NCBI GenBank assembly: GCA_002314565.1
Contig: DCGL01000064.1
Coordinates: 1 to 7,926 of the forward strand
DNA length: 7,926 nucleotides
Source: Clostridiales bacterium UBA1779
GTDB taxonomy: Bacteria; Bacillota; Clostridia; Oscillospirales; CAG-272
Direction: 5' to 3'
Each line of letters begins with the position of its first letter. Positions within the stretch are counted from its first letter, which is position 1. A model generated the notes under the pieces. That model was given only the letters and a program-made list of their open reading frames with translations. It did not search any database and was not told where the DNA came from. Below are positions 1 through 4,591 of this stretch, in pieces. Made by a program: the position numbers and the translations under genes.

Positions 1-76
1 GTTTTTCCGGCAAACTCGGGTTATAGCACACAATGTGGCTTTCTTCAAGTTTTTTGTATAAAATGTTTGCACTTAT

Positions 77-100
77 TTGACTTTTTTATAATAAAGTCAA
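77..100. repeat. Perfect inverted repeat over a TATAAT box (operator-like)
   Basis: TTGACTTT (77-84) and AAAGTCAA (93-100) are exact reverse complements separated by 8 nt (85-92). The sequence TATAAT lies at 87-92, inside the repeat. No U-run follows on either strand, so it does not look like an intrinsic terminator. The symmetry and the overlap with a -10-like box fit a repressor operator, but no good -35 sits 16-18 nt upstream of that box, and the repeat lies about 190 nt before the first gene. It could instead belong to a gene off the left edge. Confidence 0.4.
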
Positions 101-155
101 GACAGCACACTGTTATTATGACGGATATAAAATGAAAATGAATTGATTTATGCAA

Positions 156-171
156 AAACGGATTTCCGTTT
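156..171. other. Small hairpin in the upstream non-coding region
   Basis: AAACGG (156-161) pairs with CCGTTT (166-171) around ATTT. Read on the minus strand the 3' arm runs into TTTTTG, so a weak terminator for a leftward transcript is conceivable. On the plus strand no T-run follows. The stem is short, and no gene is visible that it could terminate within the window. Confidence 0.25.
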
Positions 172-197
172 CCGACAGGCTTTAATAGTATTTTTTG

Positions 198-226
198 TTG
201 TGTTTTTTATGAAAATGTGGTAAAAT
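198..226 (+). promoter_or_regulatory. Candidate sigma-A promoter for the NUDIX-trk genes
   Basis: TAAAAT at 221-226 is preceded by TGG (218-220), giving an extended -10 (TGN then the hexamer). TTGTGT at 198-203 lies exactly 17 nt upstream and matches the TTG of the -35 consensus. Transcription would start near 233, leaving a leader of about 55 nt before the ATG at 289. The surroundings are so AT-rich that chance -10 matches are likely, so confidence is moderate. It is the best-placed promoter before the first gene. Confidence 0.45.
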
Positions 227-288
227 ATATATTGGATTTTTATATTATATAATTATATTGTGTTTTGTGAAAAGAAGGTTGTTTCGAT

Positions 289-870
289 ATGAACGAATCA
301 GTAAAAAACGAGACTGAGCTTGAAAGTCTCGGCGAAAAGGGCAATAATTCCGAAGAAATATTCAACGGGCTTATTCTTCACGTTTTCAGGGATAAGGTGA
401 CGCTTCCCGACGGCAAGCCCGCAGTCCGCGAGCTTATCCGTCACGTCGGTGCAGTTGCAATTCTTCCCGTTACTGATGACGGGCGCGTATATCTCGAACG
501 CCAGTACAGATACCCTGTCGGGAAAGTAATTACCGAGGTCCCCGCCGGGAAGCTTGATTACCTTGGCGAAGACAGACTCGAAGCTGCCAAACGGGAGCTG
601 CGCGAAGAAACCGGCCTTACGGCAAGTGAATGGATTGATCTCGGTGAGTTTCATCCTGCTGCCGCTTACTGTGACGAAAAGCTCACGCTTTATATTGCAA
701 AAGGGCTTTCCCGCGGTGAACGCGAGCTTGACGAAGACGAATTCCTTGACGTTTTCTGCGTTCACTTTTCAGAGATATTCGACGAGGTTATGGCAGGTAA
801 AGTCACCGATGCCAAAACCCAGACTCTGATTCTGAAGGCCGCGGTTTATCTCGGATATCTTAAAAGATAA
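289..870 (+). CDS. NUDIX hydrolase, ADP-ribose pyrophosphatase type
   Basis: A 193-residue cytosolic protein of the NudF/ADP-ribose pyrophosphatase group. These enzymes use Mg2+ to split ADP-ribose into AMP and ribose 5-phosphate, clearing a reactive NAD breakdown product. The Nudix box starts at Gly87 in EVPAGKLD (83-90), continues through Glu94 and ends in RELREETGL (102-110), which carries the metal-binding glutamates. EVPAGK before the box and AYCDEKLTLYIAKGL (126-140) after it are typical of the ADP-ribose subfamily. The box has six residues instead of five between Gly87 and Glu94, a one-residue insertion. Length is normal for the family; residues 1-25 are a charged, probably disordered extension. 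The ATG has AGAAGG (273-278) about 10 nt upstream. trkA starts 95 nt downstream with no convincing terminator between, so co-transcription is possible. Family assignment is firm; substrate is inferred. Confidence 0.9.
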   Translation: MNESVKNETELESLGEKGNNSEEIFNGLILHVFRDKVTLPDGKPAVRELIRHVGAVAILPVTDDGRVYLERQYRYPVGKVITEVPAGKLDYLGEDRLEAAKRELREETGLTASEWIDLGEFHPAAAYCDEKLTLYIAKGLSRGERELDEDEFLDVFCVHFSEIFDEVMAGKVTDAKTQTLILKAAVYLGYLKR

Positions 871-903
871 AAAACCGGGGAAATACGAGAAAGGAAATTG
901 CAC

Positions 904-933
904 TGCCGGCGAATTCCGAAGCGCTTACCGGCA
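904..933 (+). other. Hairpin between the NUDIX gene and trkA
   Basis: TGCCGG (904-909) pairs perfectly with CCGGCA (928-933) across an 18-nt loop that contains the palindromes GAATTC (911-916) and AAGCGCTT (919-926). No T-run follows, so it is not a canonical intrinsic terminator. It could modulate mRNA stability or trkA expression, or be chance. No promoter is apparent in this 95-nt gap. Confidence 0.3.
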
Positions 934-965
934 TCAAATTCCCGCACTGATCTGAAAGGTAAATT

Positions 966-2333
966 ATGAAAATTATTGTTGTCGGCTGCGGTAAAACCGG
1001 TAAAGCCATAATTGAAAATCTTGTCGAAGAGGGTCATGACCTCATAGCCGTTGACAGCAATGCAAAAGCCATTGAGGAAGTTACGACGGAATTTGACGTG
1101 ATGTGCGTTATGGGAAACGGAGCAGACGTTGATACGCTTAAAGAAGCAGGAGCCGATAACTGCAAGCTTGTGGTTGCGGCAACCTCCTCGGACGAGACAA
1201 ATATGCTCTGCTGCTTTCTTGCAAGAAAGCTCGGTGCCGGGCATACTATAGCGAGAATCAGAAACCCCGAATATAACGACAACGGTCTCGGCTTTCTCTG
1301 CCAGCAGCTGGACCTGTCAGAATCAATCAATCCGGACAGACTGGCAGCAAACGAAATCTGTAACATACTGAAATTCCCGAGTGCAGTGAATATAGAATCT
1401 TTTTCGGGAAAGTTTGAACTTCTTGAGCTTGTTCTGAAAGAGGATTCACCGCTTGCCGGAAATTCTCTGATTGATCTGCGTCAGAAATATCACGAGGATT
1501 TTCTTGTCTGCGCAGTTCAGAGAGAGGGAAAAACCGTAATTCCCTCAGGACGCTTCAAGCTTGACAAGGGTGACAGAATTGCCCTGACTGCTTCGCCTTC
1601 AGAAGCACAGAAGCTGCTCAAAGAGATGGGGATTCTTGAAAAATCGGCACGAAGCGTGATGATTGTCGGTGCAGGAAAGATTTCTCATTATCTTGCCAAA
1701 TTTTTGCTTTCTGCCGGAATATCAGTCAAAATCATTGAAATAGACCGCGAACATTGTATAAAATTTGCCGAGGAGCTTAATGACCCGAAGGCAATGATAA
1801 TCAACGGTGACGGAGCACGCCAGGAAATACTGCTCGAAGAGGGAATTGATTCCAAGGACGCCTTCGTTGCTCTGACGGGGTCTGATGAAGAAAACATACT
1901 CATTTCAATATATGCCGCCTCGCGTGGTGTAAAAAAAGTCATTACAAAAATCAACAGACCCGAGCTTGCGGCAATGGCCGAAAAGCTCGGACTTGAGTGC
2001 ATCATCTCCCCGAACAAGCTGGTCTCCGGAAGACTTTCAAGATATGCAAGAGCGCTCAGCAACACTGAAGGCAGCAACCTTGCCGCTCTGTACCGCGTTC
2101 TTGACGGAAGTGCCGAAGCAGTTGAGTTCAAGGTCAACGCCGATTTCAGATATCTCGGCATTCATCTCAGAGAGATGACGCTCAAGAAAAACATACTGAT
2201 AGCCGGAATAATCCGCGGAAGAAAAATCATCGTTCCTTCCGGCAACGATCTGATAATGAACGGTGACAAAGTAATATTGCTGTCATCCGGTCACAAGCTC
2301 AGCGATCTTTCCGATATAATGGAAGACGCCTGA
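966..2333 (+). CDS. trkA: Trk potassium uptake system NAD-binding regulatory protein TrkA
   Basis: A 455-residue peripheral membrane protein that gates the TrkH channel subunit in response to bound nucleotides (NAD(H), ATP/ADP in characterised homologues). It has the full duplicated RCK layout: a Rossmann domain at about 1-120, a TrkA_C domain at about 141-222, a second Rossmann domain at about 229-345 and a second TrkA_C domain at about 370-455. The first nucleotide loop is GCGKTG (7-12), with Asp30 at the end of strand 2. The second is GAGKIS (235-240), where the third glycine is replaced by serine, a kind of change seen elsewhere in second RCK repeats. The length of about 450-460 residues matches classical TrkA, not the single-domain KtrA. 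The ATG is preceded by AAAGGT (955-960) at good spacing. trkH begins 15 nt after the stop, indicating one operon and one complex. Confidence 0.96.
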   Translation: MKIIVVGCGKTGKAIIENLVEEGHDLIAVDSNAKAIEEVTTEFDVMCVMGNGADVDTLKEAGADNCKLVVAATSSDETNMLCCFLARKLGAGHTIARIRNPEYNDNGLGFLCQQLDLSESINPDRLAANEICNILKFPSAVNIESFSGKFELLELVLKEDSPLAGNSLIDLRQKYHEDFLVCAVQREGKTVIPSGRFKLDKGDRIALTASPSEAQKLLKEMGILEKSARSVMIVGAGKISHYLAKFLLSAGISVKIIEIDREHCIKFAEELNDPKAMIINGDGARQEILLEEGIDSKDAFVALTGSDEENILISIYAASRGVKKVITKINRPELAAMAEKLGLECIISPNKLVSGRLSRYARALSNTEGSNLAALYRVLDGSAEAVEFKVNADFRYLGIHLREMTLKKNILIAGIIRGRKIIVPSGNDLIMNGDKVILLSSGHKLSDLSDIMEDA

Positions 2334-2337
2334 TATG

Positions 2338-2351
2338 AGAGGTGAATCTTG
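2338..2351 (+). promoter_or_regulatory. Ribosome binding site and TTG start of trkH
   Basis: AGAGGTG (2338-2344) lies 4-6 nt before TTG at 2349-2351. The next in-frame ATG (2361) would be about 16 nt from this site, which is too far, so the TTG is the preferred start. The site begins 4 nt after the trkA stop, so translation of the two genes is probably coupled. Confidence 0.75.
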
Positions 2352-3791
2352 AACCGCCGTATGGTTCTGGCCATAACCGGGTACATTGCTCTTGCAGAAG
2401 GAGCACTCCTCTTGCTTCCCGCACTGGTCGGACTTATCTATCTTGAACTGAGCGGACTTGCCTTTTTGGGAACCGCCGTTTTCAGCGGCCTTGTCGGCTT
2501 TCTGCTCATAAAATTCTGCAAAACCGAAAATCACACGATTTATGCCAGAGAGGGCTTTGCAATCGTAGCCTGCGGCTGGGTGCTTATGTCGGCAATCGGG
2601 GCGCTGCCTCTGTGCTTTTCCGGTGAGGTTCCTTCATATTTCGATGCGTTTTTTGAAATCGTCAGCGGCTTTACAACAACCGGAGCCTCGGTCATCGCGG
2701 ATCTCGATGCTCTGTCTCATGCCGTGCTGTTCTGGCGAAGCTTCACCCATTTCATAGGCGGAATGGGAGTTCTTATCTTCATAATGGCAATAATCCCGAA
2801 CATTTCGGACCGTTCGATTCACATTATGCGTGCTGAAATGCCCGGTCCCGTTGTCGGAAAGCTCGTTCCGCGCGCACGTCAGACGGCAATGATTCTGTAC
2901 GTGATTTATCTTTGTATGACGGTTCTTGAGATTGTCATTCTGTGGGCGGGAGGGACTCCGTTTTTCGACAGTATGCTGCTTTCATTCGGAAGTGCGGGAA
3001 CCGGAGGCTTCGGAATAAATAACGCAGGTATCACACAGCCCTTTGCCCAGTGGGTGATTGCCGTGTTTATGATGCTCTTTGGCGTAAACTTCAACCTGTA
3101 TTATCTGATGCTGGCTAAAAAAGTCAAGGCTGCCTTAAAGTCCGTTGAAATGTGGGTATATTTCGGAATAATCGCGACGGCAACCTGCATAATTGCCTGC
3201 AACATTTTTCCGCAGTATACGGCTGTGTCCGAATCAGTCAGACATTCGTTTTTCCAGACCGTGTCGATTCTGACGACGACAGGATATTCCACAGCGGATT
3301 TCGACAAATGGCCGATGCTTTCAAAGGGCTTGCTATTTGTTCTTATGTTTATCGGAGGCTGTGCCGGTTCAACGGCAGGAGGCCTTAAGGTTTCGAGAGT
3401 CATACTCGGATTCAAATCAATTTTCAGGGAGTTCAAAAGACTTCTTCATCCGCGCTCCGTTTCAACGGTACGTTTCGAAGGGAAGCCTGCCGATGAGCAG
3501 ACTCTCAGCGGAGTCAGCAATTATTTTATGCTTTATATGGCAAGCGTAGGACTGGTTTTTCTTGCCCTGTGCTTTGATAAAATGGGTTTCGTGGAAAATA
3601 TCAGCGCAACGGTCTCCTGTATCAACAACATAGGCCCCGGATTCGGAAGTATCGGACCTGCTTCCACGTACGCAGCCTTCTCGGACGTATCGAAGGTCAT
3701 TCTCTCGTTTGCAATGCTTGCGGGAAGACTTGAATTTTATCCTCTTATACTTGCGCTTGTTCCGTCAAACCTGATCGGCAGAAACAGATAA
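2349..3791 (+). CDS. trkH: Trk/Ktr potassium transporter membrane subunit TrkH
   Basis: A 480-residue integral membrane protein forming the K+ pathway that TrkA gates. It shows the four-fold membrane-pore-membrane design of the SKT family. Filter segments are visible in each repeat: GFTTTGAS (107-114), SAGTGGFG (215-222), SILTTTGYS (306-314) and NNIGPGFG (426-433). The strongly conserved GGCAGSTAGGLK (336-347) belongs to the kinked, gating-loop part of repeat 3, and AGRLEFYPL (458-466) is a family signature near the C-terminus. Hydrophobic segments occur throughout, including about 8-32, 36-57, 70-90, 180-200, 232-256, 268-288, 326-340 and 390-410. It starts with TTG because the Shine-Dalgarno site is placed for that codon. 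Length is normal for TrkH, and the residues visible suggest an intact protein. Confidence 0.95.
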   Translation: MNRRMVLAITGYIALAEGALLLLPALVGLIYLELSGLAFLGTAVFSGLVGFLLIKFCKTENHTIYAREGFAIVACGWVLMSAIGALPLCFSGEVPSYFDAFFEIVSGFTTTGASVIADLDALSHAVLFWRSFTHFIGGMGVLIFIMAIIPNISDRSIHIMRAEMPGPVVGKLVPRARQTAMILYVIYLCMTVLEIVILWAGGTPFFDSMLLSFGSAGTGGFGINNAGITQPFAQWVIAVFMMLFGVNFNLYYLMLAKKVKAALKSVEMWVYFGIIATATCIIACNIFPQYTAVSESVRHSFFQTVSILTTTGYSTADFDKWPMLSKGLLFVLMFIGGCAGSTAGGLKVSRVILGFKSIFREFKRLLHPRSVSTVRFEGKPADEQTLSGVSNYFMLYMASVGLVFLALCFDKMGFVENISATVSCINNIGPGFGSIGPASTYAAFSDVSKVILSFAMLAGRLEFYPLILALVPSNLIGRNR

Positions 3792-3817
3792 TACATACTG
3801 AATACAATATATTATAT

Positions 3818-3837
3818 AAAGGTAGGATTTGATTATG
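3818..3837 (+). promoter_or_regulatory. Ribosome binding site and start choice for the STAS gene
   Basis: AAAGG (3818-3822) is followed by a second AGG (3824-3826). An in-frame TTG at 3829 and an ATG at 3835 are both possible. The ATG is 8 nt from the AGG and gives MKITKT, the usual short lead-in of this family, so 3835 is preferred. Choosing TTG would add only two residues. Confidence 0.6.
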
Positions 3838-4131
3838 AAAATCACAAAAACACTTGAAAACACAACTCTGAACATCGCTCTTGAAGGCCGTCTTGATACC
3901 GTAACGGCCCCCGAACTTGAGGCTGAGCTCAAGGCCTCCCTCTCCGGGATTACCGAACTGAACTTTGATTTCAAGGATCTTCAGTACATTTCTTCTGCCG
4001 GACTCCGCGTTCTGCTTTCGGCCCGCAAGACAGTCGGCAACGCTGCTGCCGTCGTTATTCACAATGCATCGGAAGAAGTAAAGGAAGTATTTGAAATCAC
4101 AGGCTTTTCAGACATTCTGACTATCGCCTGA
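3835..4131 (+). CDS. STAS-domain protein, anti-sigma factor antagonist type
   Basis: A 98-residue single STAS domain of the SpoIIAA/RsbV class. Such proteins bind anti-sigma kinases or other partners and are switched by serine phosphorylation. Visible signatures are the N-terminal strand NIALEGRLDTVTAPELE (13-29), the core LNFDFKDLQYISSAGLRVLL (42-61) and the C-terminal EVFEITGFSDIL (84-95). Aligned with the DSSG motif of SpoIIAA, ISSAG (52-56) puts the likely phosphoserine at Ser54; the preceding aspartate is replaced by Ser53, which is common in orphan STAS proteins. The gene follows trkH after 43 nt and may share its transcript. No anti-sigma kinase or sigma factor gene is adjacent, so the partner is unknown. 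Domain identity is firm; role is not. Confidence 0.9.
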   Translation: MKITKTLENTTLNIALEGRLDTVTAPELEAELKASLSGITELNFDFKDLQYISSAGLRVLLSARKTVGNAAAVVIHNASEEVKEVFEITGFSDILTIA

Positions 4132-4209
4132 TATACGTGAATTCCCGTTCATAAACCTGAAAATTTATTGAATATTATCTGATTTTATGAAAATACTTTC
4201 AGAAAAAGC

Positions 4210-4238
4210 TTGACAATATTCAGGACGGGTGATATAAT
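4210..4238 (+). promoter_or_regulatory. Consensus sigma-A promoter for the T-box leader
   Basis: TTGACA at 4210-4215 and TATAAT at 4233-4238 are both perfect consensus hexamers with an optimal 17-nt spacer. Transcription would start near 4245, just before the first helix of the T-box leader. A consensus promoter suits a gene controlled mainly after initiation by transcription attenuation. The preceding stretch 4132-4209 is AT-rich, and I see no gene or convincing terminator in it. Confidence 0.9.
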
Positions 4239-4453
4239 TACGCATATCAATTAAATAGTAAAGGCTGCGACGAAGACGGCCTGCAGGAAAGTTCAGAGAG
4301 AGACGGTGGTTGGTGTGAACCGGAAATGGAACTGCAAGTGCCCATCACTTCCGAGCCGGAAGTCCGAAATTGTATAACGTAGGCACTTCCCGTAACGCTG
4401 CGTCAAAGCGAAGGAATTGTTGGATTCTGAAGGGACAGCAGAAATGCTGTAAT

Positions 4454-4492
4454 TTGAGTGGTACCGCGAGTGTATTCTATCACCCGTCTCAA
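4454..4492 (+). promoter_or_regulatory. T-box antiterminator element
   Basis: TTGAG (4454-4458) pairs perfectly with CTCAA (4488-4492), and GCG (4466-4468) pairs with CGT (4485-4487). The seven-base bulge TGGTACC (4459-4465) is left to bind the tRNA acceptor end. The usual AGGG of the T-box is changed here, with a matching change in the distal arm, so the helix is preserved. CTCAA is also needed by the terminator, making the two structures mutually exclusive. Confidence 0.85.
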
Positions 4493-4517
4493 GGTTTATT
4501 CTTTGAGGCGGGTTTTT
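4483..4517 (+). terminator. Intrinsic terminator of the T-box leader
   Basis: A 12-bp stem, CCCGTCTCAAGG (4483-4494) with CTTTGAGGCGGG (4501-4512), has two G-U pairs and a 6-nt loop. Five T residues (4513-4517) follow. It stops transcription when tRNA is charged and competes with the antiterminator for CTCAA (4488-4492). Confidence 0.92.
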
Positions 4518-4564
4518 GCGTCCTCGGGGAAAAATAAATTTTTGCCTGCATAGAATCAGGCTGA

Positions 4565-4591
4565 CTCCTACAAGGGGGAAGAGTTCTAATG
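4565..4591 (+). promoter_or_regulatory. Ribosome binding site of the first synthetase gene, possibly sequestered
   Basis: The strong site AAGGGGG (4572-4578) lies about 10 nt before the ATG at 4589. CTCCT (4565-4569) can fold back on AGGGG (4573-4577) with a 3-nt loop, which might dampen initiation. A second small hairpin, GCCTG (4544-4548) with CAGGC (4557-4561), lies just upstream. The ribosome binding site is clear; the regulatory value of the hairpins is speculative. Confidence 0.6.

Larger units (their letters stand above)
4245..4520 (+). promoter_or_regulatory. T-box riboswitch leader, predicted tRNA-Ile specific
   Basis: This leader senses uncharged tRNA and lets RNA polymerase read on into the acyl-CoA synthetase genes. 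Stem I starts with GGCT (4263-4266) pairing AGCC (4354-4357), then CGAAG (4271-4275) against CTTCCG (4348-4353). AGTTC (4290-4294) pairs GAACT (4329-4333) below the conserved distal part, AGAGAGA plus GGTGGTTGGTG (4305-4315). The specifier loop places ATC at 4344-4346 followed by A4347, directly above the lower helix, as in known T-boxes. TTCCCGT (4387-4393) is the conserved stem II-region motif. Stem III is a perfect hairpin, ACAGCA-GAAA-TGCTGT (4435-4450). The T-box GTGGTACCGCG (4458-4468) contains TGGT, whose last base pairs with discriminator A73, as in tRNA-Ile. Class is certain; the isoleucine reading is strong but by eye. Confidence 0.93.

Noticed and set aside
898..969. Possible 23-residue ORF with a TTG start, overlapping the trkA start by ATGA
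   Set aside because: The AAAGGA site is only 2 nt from the TTG, the peptide resembles no family I know, and the DNA also forms a hairpin; chance is the better explanation.
846..1244. Long minus-strand frame opposite the start of trkA
   Set aside because: It lies antisense to a clear TrkA Rossmann domain and its translation shows no recognisable domain; it is a shadow frame.
2335..2352. Five-codon ORF (ATG at 2335) overlapping the trkH start
   Set aside because: It coincides with the trkH ribosome binding site and has no site of its own.
3803..3808. TACAAT as a -10 box for a separate STAS promoter
   Set aside because: No acceptable -35 hexamer lies 16-18 nt upstream; the short gap after trkH favours read-through.
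4157..4201. CTGAAA...TTTCAG as a terminator after the STAS gene
   Set aside because: The arms are only 6 bp and more than 30 nt apart, with A residues rather than T residues following; not a credible terminator.
4342..4348. Alternative specifier readings CAT or CAC (His) and TCA (Ser)
   Set aside because: ATC is in the expected place, followed by a purine just above the lower helix, and the TGGT bulge requires an A73 discriminator, which tRNA-His and bacterial tRNA-Ser lack.
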